NCBI GenBank assembly: GCA_963819785.1
Contig: CAWFXW010000037.1
Span: 496,001 to 560,000, forward strand
Reading direction: 5' to 3'
DNA: 64,000 nt
DNA from: Palsa-504 sp963819785
Lineage (GTDB): Bacteria > Actinomycetota > Actinomycetes > Streptosporangiales > Streptosporangiaceae
Position numbers and translations under genes: made by a program. A model generated the notes under the pieces. The model did not search any database and was not told where the DNA came from. It saw nothing but the letters and a program-made list of their open reading frames with translations. Below, in pieces: positions 45,003 through 53,086 of this stretch (position 1 is its first letter; each line of letters starts with the position of its first letter).

Positions 45003-46413
45003 CGTAGCCGAAGAACGCACGGCGCTTGATCAGGTCGGCGACCTCGGCCGGCACCATGGTTTCCCACGAGTCGTCCCGCGCGGCAATCCGGCGCAGCACG
45101 TCGCGGCTGAAGATCGGCAGGTACTCGGGCCGGTAGTTGTCCAGGTGGACGAAGCTGCCCCGGCCGAACAGGTAGTCGTACAGGGGCTGCAGCTCTTGCT
45201 GGACCTTGATGTCGTAGACCGTCTTGAGCTCGTCGTCGGGACTCGGCCGGTGCGGGTAGACGTAGAGCTTCAGCTCGTTCTTGAACAGCCGCCCGAAGCT
45301 CTCCAGGATCCCGCCGGGCAGCTGCGCGTGGTTTTTCTCGTCGAACAGGTCGACCAGGCTCGGCACGCCCATCACGATGCCGATCCGCTCGGTGGTCCGC
45401 TCGGCGATGTAGGCGGCCAGCCGGTAGTAGTCGAAGTAGTCGGTGATGAGCACCGTCTCGCCGCACGCGGCCAGCAGCTCGGCCCGGGCCAGGAAGTCGC
45501 GGCGGTCGACGTCCTGCCCGCCGGCCAGCAGGTTGCGCATCGTGATCTCGGTCAGCTGCAGGATGGGCTTGCCGGCCACCGCGGGGTCCTGGGCGAACTT
45601 CTCCTTGGCCGTCGCGAGCATGTCCAGGTTCACGTGCGTCGGCGGCCGGAAGCTGCCCCGCTCGACCAGGATCGCCTTCTTGCGCAGCACCTCGCTCGGC
45701 TGCAACACCTCGCGGTCGGGCCCGAACATGGCTACCCCGCTGAGCCCGAGCTGGACCAGCTTGAGTGCCATCAGCCGGTTGTCCACGCCGCGGAACTCGA
45801 TGCCGCGGAACTGGATCATGTCGATCTCGATCCGGCCCACGGTCAGCCGGTCGAGCAGGCTCTCGATCAGCTTCTCCGGCTCGTGGTGGTGGAAGAACGC
45901 GCCGTAGAGCAGGTTCACCCCGACGATGCCGAGCGCCTCCTGCTGCAGCCAGGCCTCGACGTCGAGCATCCGTACGTGCATCACGATCTGGCTCGGCTCG
46001 TCATGGGCCTGGGACTGGAACTTCACGCCCATCCAGCCGTGGCATTCGTTGCCGCCGCGGTAGCTGCGCGCCACGACGGTGTCGGCGAAGGCGAAGAAGC
46101 AGTTCGAGTCGCCGCGTTCGTCGTTCAGCCGCTCAACGTTCAGCTGGAATTCTTTGTCGAGCATGCCCTGCAGGCGGCCCATCGATACGTACCGGTCGGC
46201 CTTGCCGTAGACGGCGTCGCTGACCGCCATGTCGTAGGCGGAGATGGACTTCGCGACGGTCCCCGCGGCCCCGCCGACCCGGAAGAACCAGCGGACCACC
46301 TCCTGGCCGGCTCCGATCTCGGCAATCGTCCCGTACCAGCGGGGATCCAGGTTGATCCGGAGCGCCTTCTGGTGGGTGTCGGTTAGCTGAGCGCCCACGA
46401 TGAGCTCGGTCAT
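44977..46413 (-). CDS. Conserved protein of unknown function (often labelled TonB-dependent receptor in databases)
   Basis: A 478-residue soluble protein starting MTELIVGAQLTDTHQKALRI. I recognise the family as a widespread actinobacterial type, but the label TonB-dependent receptor given to relatives cannot be right: there is no signal peptide, TonB box or beta-barrel pattern. Notable segments are GAGQEVVRWFFRVGGAAGTV, MIQFRGIEFRGVDNRLMALKL and a C-terminal Asp/Tyr-rich part (VLITDYFDYYRLAAY). The repeated aromatic and charged motifs suggest an enzyme or nucleotide-binding protein, but no catalytic motif was identified. Confidence 0.8.
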   Translation of the reverse strand: MTELIVGAQLTDTHQKALRINLDPRWYGTIAEIGAGQEVVRWFFRVGGAAGTVAKSISAYDMAVSDAVYGKADRYVSMGRLQGMLDKEFQLNVERLNDERGDSNCFFAFADTVVARSYRGGNECHGWMGVKFQSQAHDEPSQIVMHVRMLDVEAWLQQEALGIVGVNLLYGAFFHHHEPEKLIESLLDRLTVGRIEIDMIQFRGIEFRGVDNRLMALKLVQLGLSGVAMFGPDREVLQPSEVLRKKAILVERGSFRPPTHVNLDMLATAKEKFAQDPAVAGKPILQLTEITMRNLLAGGQDVDRRDFLARAELLAACGETVLITDYFDYYRLAAYIAERTTERIGIVMGVPSLVDLFDEKNHAQLPGGILESFGRLFKNELKLYVYPHRPSPDDELKTVYDIKVQQELQPLYDYLFGRGSFVHLDNYRPEYLPIFSRDVLRRIAARDDSWETMVPAEVADLIKRRAFFGYVKPAQDEE

Positions 46414-46546
46414 CGTAACTCCCCTGCCTGCTCACGCTGCCCGCTTACGTCGCTCGGATTGTACTAATTCCGCGCTACCTGCCGCCAGGGCGTCCCATGA
46501 GCCGACTCACGTGTCGGTCTGGCTCCGCGGATGACACGATTAGCCG

Positions 46547-47494
46547 GTGAGCAACCTGGATCCGGCCCCGGAGGCCATCGCGCTCGCGCCTGCCGTGGTG
46601 CAGGCCGTGGACGTGCTCGAGGCGCGTAAGGCGGCCATCGGCGATGGCACCGAAGTCCGCAGGCTCCTGCCGCAGCGGACACTGCGGACCGTGGGCGCGT
46701 GGTGCTTCCTTGACCACTACGGGCCCGACGACGTGAGCATCGGTCCGGGCATGCAGGTGCCACCCCATCCCCACATCGGCCTGCAGACCGTGAGCTGGCT
46801 GTTCGAGGGCCTGGTGCTGCACCGCGACAGCCCGGGCAGCCGGCAGATGATCCGGCCAGGTGAGCTGAACCTGATGACCGCCGGGCGGGGCATCGCGCAC
46901 TCCGAGGAGTCCGTAGCCGGCCGGCCCGCCGCGCTGCACGGCCTGCAGTTGTGGATCGCGCTGCCCGAGCCGGACCGGTTCACCGAGCCGCGGTTCGCGC
47001 ATCACAGCGACCTGCCGGTGCTGCGCGAGGGCGGCGCGCGGGTCACCGTGGTCATCGGCGACTACCGCGGCGAGCAGTCACCCGCCGAGGTGTTCACCCC
47101 GCTGGCCGGGCTGGAGGTCGCGGTCCCCGGCGGCGATGACTTCGTGCTCCCGGTCCGGGAGGATTTCGAGTACGCCGTGGTCGCGGTGGACGGTTCCGCG
47201 GTGGTGGCGGGTGCGCTCATCGCGCCCGGGCTGCTGGCGCACCTGCCCGCCGGCCTGTCGGAGATCCGGCTCTCCCCGGCCGGCGGGCGCAGGCTCGCCC
47301 GGTTCTTCGTGCTCGGCGGCGTGCCGTTCGGCGAGCGCCTGCTGATGTGGTGGAACTTCGTGGGGCGCAGCGGCGAGGAGATCGCCCGCGCCCGCGAGGA
47401 CTGGGTGGCCGGGCGGTTCGGGGACGTGCACGGCTATCCCGGCGAGCCGCTCGCGGCGCCACCGCTGCCCACGGTCCCGCTCAAGCCCCGGTGA
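46547..47494 (+). CDS. Pirin family protein
   Basis: A 315-residue bicupin. Metal ligands of pirin lie in PPHPHIGLQTVSWLFEG and in the following His/Glu (RGIAHSEE). The RTVGAWCFLDHYGPDD and GLQLWIALPE motifs are characteristic. Pirins include quercetinase-like dioxygenases and regulators of pyruvate metabolism. GTG 46547 is the only start that keeps the N-terminal segment. No partner genes point to a function. Confidence 0.9.
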   Translation: MSNLDPAPEAIALAPAVVQAVDVLEARKAAIGDGTEVRRLLPQRTLRTVGAWCFLDHYGPDDVSIGPGMQVPPHPHIGLQTVSWLFEGLVLHRDSPGSRQMIRPGELNLMTAGRGIAHSEESVAGRPAALHGLQLWIALPEPDRFTEPRFAHHSDLPVLREGGARVTVVIGDYRGEQSPAEVFTPLAGLEVAVPGGDDFVLPVREDFEYAVVAVDGSAVVAGALIAPGLLAHLPAGLSEIRLSPAGGRRLARFFVLGGVPFGERLLMWWNFVGRSGEEIARAREDWVAGRFGDVHGYPGEPLAAPPLPTVPLKPR

Positions 47495-47678
47495 GGCGGC
47501 GAGCCGGGCCCCGGTTCCGCCGCAAGCCCGCCAGCCAGAGCCGCATCCGCCGCCGCAGGGGCGGCGCGTTGTAGCGGCCCATGTGGATGCACAGGTCCGG
47601 GTAACCCGGCACCCCCCGCACCAGGCAGTCACCGTCGCAGTTACCCCAGCAGTGCCGGCAGTGGCGCGGCGCAGGCAT
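47481..47678 (-). CDS. Small Cys-rich protein
   Basis: A 65-residue basic protein starting MPAPRHCRHCWGNCDGDCLV, with Cys at 7, 10, 14, 18 and a further CIHMG near residue 30; H-C-x-x-C-x3-C-x3-C looks like a metal-binding cluster. It overlaps the pirin gene end by 14 bases in convergent orientation. The ribosome site is weak. I think it is real because of the regular Cys/His spacing, but cannot name a function. Confidence 0.5.
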   Translation of the reverse strand: MPAPRHCRHCWGNCDGDCLVRGVPGYPDLCIHMGRYNAPPLRRRMRLWLAGLRRNRGPARRLTGA

Positions 47679-47963
47679 AGGTCCACTCTGCCGCAAAGGC
47701 GCCGCTGGGCTGAAGCCGGGGCGGCGAGAGCCTTGGCCGACAGCAGGCACTATGGCCCGTTCGGAAAAGATCATTACCGGAGCGGCCGACCCGGTAAGTG
47801 CCTACCTAGAGTTGACCATATTTGAAACTTGGTCATACCAGGCCCGGGCGTCCCCAATATAGGCCCGCACCCGGGAAAGCATGCTCGCCGGTGCCTCCTG
47901 GCCGGATGAATGCTGGCCACTTCGCCTGGGGTCGGCGTGCGCGATCCAGCGCGTGACCTGCGC

Positions 47964-49280
47964 TTAGGCGGGTCGGGCCACAGCGTCCATGACCAGGTCG
48001 ACCGTCCGTCCGGCCGACCATTCCCTTCTTCTTGGTCCCGATATGCTCACCTGTCGTGACTCCTCCGCTCCCTTACGGAGCGGCTTCTCAGGCGCTTCCG
48101 CGCACTGAAGGGCCAGCCCGGCCCTGAGGATGTTGATCGCCGCATTCACGTCCGCGTGGGCCTCGTGACCGCACGCTAGACACCGGAACACGGACTGGCC
48201 TATGCGGTTCCCTTTTGCGAAGTGCCCGCAGTGGGCGCATCGCTGAGAGGTCCATCGGGCGTCCACTGCGATCGTCGTCCGTCCGGCGCTTTCAGCCTTG
48301 GCGGCGAGCACTCGCAGGAACATTTTCCATCCCGCATCGTAAATGGATCGGTTGAGCCCGGCCTTCGCCCTCGCGCCATTCGGTTCAAAGGTGCTGCCAT
48401 CGCCCGGGCGCGGCTTGGGCCTGCGGGTCATGTTCGCGACCTTGAGGTCTTCGTGCACGATCACGTCATGGTTCTGCACGAGTGCCAGCGCGGTCTTGTG
48501 TGCGTGGTCCAGGCGGAATTGCCGCACCTTGGCGTGCACTGCCGCGACCCGCTGAATTGCCTTGCGGCGGCGATTGCTGCCCCGCTTCTTGCGGGCAAGC
48601 GAACGCTGCGCGACGGCGAGGCGCTCGGCGGTAGCGGCTAGCGGCCTGGGATTGGGAACGTACCCGCCGTCGCTCGTGGTCAGGAAGCTGGCAATGCCCA
48701 TGTCGATGCCCACGACAGCTCCTGTCGGTTCAAGCGGCTCGGCGGGCACGTCATCGCAGGACAAGACTACATACCAGCGGCAAGCCTCGCGCTTGACCGC
48801 AATTGTCTTGATCCGGCCATTCACCGCCCGGTGCTGGTGGACGCGGACGTGGCCGATGCCGAGCAGGTAGACGCGGGTCACCGTGGGATGGGGTACTGAA
48901 TCCCAGCGGGCGCCATTCTTCTCCGCCGGCCACTCGATCGTGTCGAACCAGCCGCGGCCCTTGAATCTCGGGTAACCCGGCCGATTCTCCCCTGCTTTGA
49001 CGCGGCGGAAGAACGCGGCGAACGCCTTATCCAGCCGGCGGAGAGTCTGCTGCTGGGAACCCGCCGACCAGCGACCCTGGCGACAAGGGTCGGCTGCCCG
49101 GATCGCCGGAAGCTGCCCCGCCTGACGGACATAGCTGGTAGATACGCGGCGCATCCGCCACGCCTCGCGCCGCTCTTCCAATGCGGCATTGTAGAGCTGG
49201 CGATGGTCCTCCAGGCATTCCGCGAGCAGCCGCGCCTGGCGGCTCGTCGGCCGCAGGAGGAACTTGTACGCTCGTCTCAT
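47964..49280 (-). CDS. tnpB: TnpB RNA-guided nuclease of an IS605-group element
   Basis: A 438-residue TnpB. RuvC residues: Asp in VVGIDMGIASF, Glu in VIVHEDLKVANM, and Asp in HADVNAAINILRAG; the zinc finger is CAHCG...CLACG. The N-terminal helix-turn-helix region YKFLLRPTSRQARLLAECL is intact. No tnpA is present, so it is an IS1341-like, non-autonomous type. The last part of the frame (after EAPEKPLRKGAEE) is encoded by the right-end hairpin, and about the final 30 residues by flanking DNA, so the native C-terminus is extended by readthrough. The nuclease core appears complete. Confidence 0.93.
   Translation of the reverse strand: MRRAYKFLLRPTSRQARLLAECLEDHRQLYNAALEERREAWRMRRVSTSYVRQAGQLPAIRAADPCRQGRWSAGSQQQTLRRLDKAFAAFFRRVKAGENRPGYPRFKGRGWFDTIEWPAEKNGARWDSVPHPTVTRVYLLGIGHVRVHQHRAVNGRIKTIAVKREACRWYVVLSCDDVPAEPLEPTGAVVGIDMGIASFLTTSDGGYVPNPRPLAATAERLAVAQRSLARKKRGSNRRRKAIQRVAAVHAKVRQFRLDHAHKTALALVQNHDVIVHEDLKVANMTRRPKPRPGDGSTFEPNGARAKAGLNRSIYDAGWKMFLRVLAAKAESAGRTTIAVDARWTSQRCAHCGHFAKGNRIGQSVFRCLACGHEAHADVNAAINILRAGLALQCAEAPEKPLRKGAEESRQVSISGPRRREWSAGRTVDLVMDAVARPA
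48056..48200 (-). ncRNA. Putative omega RNA of TnpB
   Basis: TnpB guide RNAs are made from the 3' part of tnpB plus the right end. Here the scaffold would run down the minus strand from roughly 48200 through the hairpin at 48065-48083 to GTCAC at 48060-48056. The guide would then be the first flanking bases, starting GACAGGTGAGCATATCGGGA (48055-48036). The 5' boundary is a guess based on the family, not seen in sequence. Confidence 0.4.
48056..49280 (-). mobile_element. TnpB-only IS605/IS1341-type insertion sequence
   Basis: The right end is placed at about 48056-48060, where a hairpin (CCGCTCC 48065-48071 with GGAGCGG 48077-48083) is followed, on the minus strand, by GAGGAGTCAC, the usual look of these right ends. 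The left end lies beyond the tnpB start and could not be fixed; it may reach the hairpin region near 49405-49439. Such elements insert without target duplication, so none is expected. Confidence 0.7.
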
Positions 49281-49404
49281 CTGCGCCGGGTTCTGAATAG
49301 TCGGTGCGGGTCACGGCCCGCGACGCTCGTCACGTCGCTGGGCTACCGCTGCTCACGTTACTGCCCGGTACTGACATTCTCGGACCGCCACACGCGGAGG
49401 GGAG

Positions 49405-49439
49405 GAAGCGCGGCTTCACCTCTAGCCTGAAGGCTGGAG
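49405..49439 (+). repeat. Second IS-end-like double hairpin next to the GntR gene
   Basis: GAAGCGCGGCTTC (49405-49417) is a small hairpin and CTCTAGCCTGAAGGCTGGAG (49420-49439) a stronger one with a TGAA loop. The GAAGC-hairpin-GGAG layout resembles the right end at 48056-48087 but points the opposite way. It may be the left end of the same element or the remains of another. It ends 20 bases before the gntR start and could also act as a terminator. Confidence 0.5.
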
Positions 49440-49458
49440 TATCCGCTGCGCAGGACTA

Positions 49459-50241
49459 ATGGCAGTAGGTCAGGGGGTGTCCGCTTCGCCTTCTCTCTAC
49501 CGCAAGGTGGCCGAGGATATTAAGGCCGCGATCGCCGCCGGCGGGTACGCGACGGGAACCCGGCTGCCTTCGGAGAGCGAGCTAGCCGAGCGCTACTCGG
49601 TGTCCCGCGGCACGATCCGCCAGGCGTTCGCGGCGCTGCGCGCGGACGGGGTGATCGCCTCCCGGCGCGGGGCGCGCCGCGTGGTCATCGGCGGGCCGAG
49701 GGTGCAGAGCTTCGGTGAGCTGCTGTCGTTCTCCCGGTGGGCCCGGGCCATGGGCGAGGCGCCCAGCGGCCGGGTCGTCGTACTGCAGCGCCGTCCGGCC
49801 AAGCCGCTGGAGGCCGAACGCCTGGCGCTTCCGCCCGCCGCGCCGATCTACTTCCTGGTCAGGGTGCGGCTGCTGTCCGGCCGTCCGGTGATGATCGAGC
49901 GTGGCGCCTACCCGGACCAGGTCGGCGCGCTGGTGGCCGGGATGGACCTGGAGCACGGCTCGATCACCGAACGCCTGGAGGAACTGGGCACCGTGTTCGC
50001 CGACGCGGAGCACGTGATCGACGCCGTTCCGGCCTCGGCCGAGGACGCCAGGCTGCTCGGCGTCAGCCCCCGGGTGCCCCTGCTGCGCGAGCGCCGCCTC
50101 ACCACCGACCTGGCCGGCGCGCCGGTCGAGTGGTCCGACGACCGGTACCTGGGCAGCGCGGTCGCGTTCAGCGTGCACAACTCCACCGCGGTCAACGCGC
50201 TGTCGCGGTCTCGCTCACATCCGGACAAGGGCCTCAAGTAG
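49459..50241 (+). CDS. GntR family regulator, HutC/PhnF type
   Basis: A 260-residue protein: winged helix at about 12-78 (YATGTRLPSESELAERYSVS, RGTIRQAFAALRADGVI) and a UTRA ligand-binding domain (about 95-240; RLLSGRPVMIERGAYPDQ, VEWSDDRYLGSAVAFSVHN). HutC/PhnF-type GntR proteins commonly control phosphonate genes. It converges, with a 27-bp overlap, on the HD-oxygenase gene. The likely target is the divergent promoter at 51885-51964. Start ATG 49459 is preceded by AGGA; GTG 49477 is an alternative. Confidence 0.9.
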   Translation: MAVGQGVSASPSLYRKVAEDIKAAIAAGGYATGTRLPSESELAERYSVSRGTIRQAFAALRADGVIASRRGARRVVIGGPRVQSFGELLSFSRWARAMGEAPSGRVVVLQRRPAKPLEAERLALPPAAPIYFLVRVRLLSGRPVMIERGAYPDQVGALVAGMDLEHGSITERLEELGTVFADAEHVIDAVPASAEDARLLGVSPRVPLLRERRLTTDLAGAPVEWSDDRYLGSAVAFSVHNSTAVNALSRSRSHPDKGLK

Positions 50242-50736
50242 CGCGGTGAAGTGCGCGAACCGCGGCGCGATGACCGCCTGGTTCTTGGCCTGGTCATCCC
50301 AGCGACGTACCGCTACCGCATCGCGGGAGAACGGTAGTGCCTCGAACGCGGTCACCTCGGCCGCGGTCATCGGGCCGCCCTGCAGCGCGAGCGTGCGGAC
50401 CGATTCGCCGGACAGCAGCCCGAAGTAGCCGGCGTCCGCCGCGCACAGGTACCGCTTGGCCGGCACATGGAGCCGCACCGGCTCGGTGACGGCCTCGTCG
50501 AACCAGTGGCCCAGCCACCGCGCGCCTGCCTCGCCGTGGCGATCTTCGTCCATCTCCCCGAGCAGATGGCCGATGTCGTGCAGCAGGGCCGCCGCCACCA
50601 GCGCAGCCTCCGCCCCGGCCGATTGCGCCAGCGTCCCGGCCTGCAGCATGTGCTCGCCGATAGGCACCGGTTCGCCCATGTGGTCACGTGCCCCAGGCCC
50701 GGCGAACAACTCCCCGATCGTCTGCACCGCGGTCAT
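50215..50736 (-). CDS. HD-domain diiron oxygenase, PhnZ/TmpB-like, phosphonate-cleaving
   Basis: A 173-residue HD protein of the phosphonate-associated group (TIGR03276-like). Diiron ligands can be assigned to His29 (GEHMLQ), His53/Asp54 (LLHDIGH), His67, His in VRLHVPAKRYL and Asp in RRWDDQAK; the Lys of AKRYL is also typical. PhnZ and TmpB cleave 1-hydroxyphosphonates oxidatively, releasing phosphate. The usual Tyr of the Y-x-G-E loop is His19 here (HMGE). It overlaps the dioxygenase gene by four bases, the same pairing as tmpA-tmpB and phnY-phnZ. Confidence 0.88.
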   Translation of the reverse strand: MTAVQTIGELFAGPGARDHMGEPVPIGEHMLQAGTLAQSAGAEAALVAAALLHDIGHLLGEMDEDRHGEAGARWLGHWFDEAVTEPVRLHVPAKRYLCAADAGYFGLLSGESVRTLALQGGPMTAAEVTAFEALPFSRDAVAVRRWDDQAKNQAVIAPRFAHFTALLEALVRM

Positions 50737-51884
50737 CCGGCCTCCTCTCGTTGCAGCACGGCTAGCGTGCTGGCCAGGCCGTCCAGGTCGGCGTAGCAGC
50801 CCTGCAGGTGCCGGCCGCCGGTGACGCTGAACGCGGTGCGGGCGTGCATCACCCGCGTATTGTCGAGGATCAGGCAGTCACCGGGGGCGAGCCGCAGGTT
50901 CAGCTGACGTTCGGGCCGGGCCAGCAGCCCGGCCCACCGCCGGTAGGCGCTGTAGAACGCGACGACCTCGGCATACGGGCCCCGCAACGGCCGCGCCGAC
51001 CGGTTGTTGAACCGCACTCCGCGGATCCGGCCGCGCGGGTCGAGCTGGATGAGCGGCTGGCTGGCCCGTAGTTCGGTGCTCTTATCTTGGTAGCCGAACG
51101 GAACGGGGATCCCCGCCATGAGGTCGAACGTCTCGCGGTCCGTGGCACGAAGCTCAGCGGCGGCCGCGAACCCGTCGACCAGGCCGGTTTCCCCGCCCCC
51201 ACGAATAGCTCCGCGCACCTCCCCTTCCCCCTTCTGTGCGGCGCGCAGGCAGTGCAGCAACTGGACGGTAGGCACCGGATCCCGGTACGGGTTGTCGGTG
51301 TGCGGCAGGATCCGGCGGCTGGTAAAGGCCAGGTTGCCCGGCCGGGGCTCGACCCGGACGTCGAACAGCCGGCCGTAGTTGGTCTCCCGCACGAACCCGA
51401 AACTCGCGGCCACCTCGAGCACCATCCCGGGTTCGGCGGGCACGTCATGGAGCAGCACGAAGCCCCAGCGCAGCACCGCGTCCAGGGCGCGCGTCCGGTC
51501 CGCGGGCTCGTCGAGGTAGCGTGGCCAGCTGTGCTCGGGCAGCCGGGCCAGGCCGTCCGGCAGCCACAGCTCCTTGTCGTCCTCGGTCCGCCCGTCGCCG
51601 CCGGCGTCCGCGGCGCCGGCGATCGCGTGCGCGGCCAGCCAGCTGCGGGAGAAGACGGACCGGTGCCCGCCGGGGGCGTAGGTCACCGTCACCGACTCCC
51701 CCGAATCCTCGGCGGCGCTCACGGTCAGCCCGTCCGGCAGCTCGGTGATGTCCTTCAGTTTCTGCCCGCTGACCGGGTCCAGACATTCGGCGCACGGACA
51801 GTTGTCGCGCAGCCAAACGGCAGGGAAACGTAGTATACGCCCGTCCGCAACGAGCTCCAGGTAATCCTCATTCTGGCTCGTCAA
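50733..51884 (-). CDS. Fe(II)/2-oxoglutarate dioxygenase, TmpA/gamma-butyrobetaine hydroxylase-like
   Basis: About 383 residues. TTG 51884 is chosen because GGAGG lies five bases upstream; an ATG at 51938 would fall in the promoter/operator region. The N-terminal zinc module (WLRDNCPCAECLDPVSG) and Fe ligands in ILPHTDNPYRDP plus the distal His in RVMHARTAF match the BBOX/TmpA group. TmpA hydroxylates 2-(trimethylammonio)ethylphosphonate at C1, and TmpB then yields glycine betaine and phosphate. The coupled HD-oxygenase and the phosphonate setting support this activity over carnitine synthesis. Confidence 0.88.
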   Translation of the reverse strand: MTSQNEDYLELVADGRILRFPAVWLRDNCPCAECLDPVSGQKLKDITELPDGLTVSAAEDSGESVTVTYAPGGHRSVFSRSWLAAHAIAGAADAGGDGRTEDDKELWLPDGLARLPEHSWPRYLDEPADRTRALDAVLRWGFVLLHDVPAEPGMVLEVAASFGFVRETNYGRLFDVRVEPRPGNLAFTSRRILPHTDNPYRDPVPTVQLLHCLRAAQKGEGEVRGAIRGGGETGLVDGFAAAAELRATDRETFDLMAGIPVPFGYQDKSTELRASQPLIQLDPRGRIRGVRFNNRSARPLRGPYAEVVAFYSAYRRWAGLLARPERQLNLRLAPGDCLILDNTRVMHARTAFSVTGGRHLQGCYADLDGLASTLAVLQREEAG

Positions 51885-51926
51885 GCCGACCTCCGGGTTC
51901 CGGACGAATGCTACCGGCACGTAAAG

Positions 51927-51956
51927 TTGGCTATACATGTTATAAATTGACTATAC
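51927..51956. promoter_or_regulatory. Divergent promoter with two TTGrCTATAC direct repeats
   Basis: TTGGCTATAC (51927-51936) and TTGACTATAC (51947-51956) repeat with exactly 20-bp period, two helical turns. They lie in an AT-rich island between the dioxygenase (start 51884) and the FAD enzyme (GTG 51965). TATACT at 51952-51957 fits a -10 box placing transcription start at or next to GTG 51965, implying a leaderless message. Regulator binding, probably by the GntR protein, is inferred. Confidence 0.6.
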
Positions 51957-51964
51957 TGACGGCC

Positions 51965-53086
51965 GTGAGGCTCACGCAACGGATCGCGGTGATCGGCGGG
52001 GGCGTGCTCGGCACGATGCACGCGGTGACGGCCAGGCGGCGCGGTTACGAGGTCGTGCATCTGGAGCGCGAGAGCGAGGCTCGTGGCGCGAGCGTCAGGA
52101 ACTTCGGCCTGATCTGGGTGAGCGGCAGGCGGGCAGGCGCCGAGCTCGCGCTGGCCCTGCGCGCCCGAGAGCTGTGGGCCGAGCTGGGCGCGGCCATCCC
52201 GGGCCTGTGTTTCCGGCCCGCGGGCTCGCTCACGCTGGCCATCGACGACGCCGAGCTGCGCGTGCTCAAGGAGGCGGCCGCGCTGCCCGACGCGGTCCGG
52301 CGCGACTTCGAGCTACTGGACCCGGGTGCCGTCCGGGAGGCCAACCCCGCCCTGCGCGGCGAGGTGGCCGGCGGTCTGCTCTGCCGGGCGGACGCGATCG
52401 TCGAACCGCGCCTGGCGCAGCCCGCGCTGCGCGGCTACCTGGCCGCCTCCGGAGACGGGTACGAGTGGCTGCCCGGCCGGGAGGTGACCGAGATCGTGCC
52501 GAACGCCGTGCGTGATCACACCGGCGCCTGGCATCGGTGCGACCTGGTGGTTCTGTGCCCTGGGGCCGCGCTCACCGGGGTGGTGGGCCGGTACGCGGGG
52601 TCCCTGGCCCGCGACGGAGTCCGCCGGGTCCGGTTGCAGATGATGCAGACCGCGCCGCTGGCCGAGCGGCTGACGACGGCGGTCGCCGACGGTGACTCGC
52701 TGCGCTACTACCCCGCCTACGACCTGCCAGGACGCAGCCAGCTGCCGCCGCAGGCGCCGGTCGCGGCGCGCACCCGAGCCCAGCTGCTGATGGTCCAGCG
52801 CGCCGACGGCGGCCTGACCATCGGTGACACGCACGAATACGACGAGCCGTTCACGTTCGACGTGGACACCGACGCCTACGACCACCTGCAGGGCCGCGCC
52901 GAGGCGCTGCTCGGCACGCCCATCCCGCGCGTCCAGCGCCGCTGGGCCGGCGTCTACAGCGAGGTCAGCACCGGCTCGGCGCTTTATCACCGGTCAGAGC
53001 CCGAACCCGGCGTGGTGCTGGTCACCGGGCCGGGAGGGCGGGGCATGACCTGTGCCCCGGCGATCGCGGAGGAGACATTCCGTTGA
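51965..53086 (+). CDS. FAD-dependent oxidoreductase of phosphonate clusters (TIGR03364-like)
   Basis: About 373 residues of the DAO/glycine-oxidase fold. The FAD site is IAVIGGGVLGTMHA, followed by HLEREsEARGASVRNFGLIW-type sequence and the C-terminal VTGPGGRGMT. Relatives are encoded in phosphonate-degradation clusters and include oxidases for aminoethylphosphonate or its N-methyl form giving phosphonoacetaldehyde; which applies here is not known. GTG 51965 probably starts a leaderless transcript. Its stop overlaps the TTG start of the phosphonatase-like gene, suggesting the two act in series. Confidence 0.85.
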   Translation: MRLTQRIAVIGGGVLGTMHAVTARRRGYEVVHLERESEARGASVRNFGLIWVSGRRAGAELALALRARELWAELGAAIPGLCFRPAGSLTLAIDDAELRVLKEAAALPDAVRRDFELLDPGAVREANPALRGEVAGGLLCRADAIVEPRLAQPALRGYLAASGDGYEWLPGREVTEIVPNAVRDHTGAWHRCDLVVLCPGAALTGVVGRYAGSLARDGVRRVRLQMMQTAPLAERLTTAVADGDSLRYYPAYDLPGRSQLPPQAPVAARTRAQLLMVQRADGGLTIGDTHEYDEPFTFDVDTDAYDHLQGRAEALLGTPIPRVQRRWAGVYSEVSTGSALYHRSEPEPGVVLVTGPGGRGMTCAPAIAEETFR

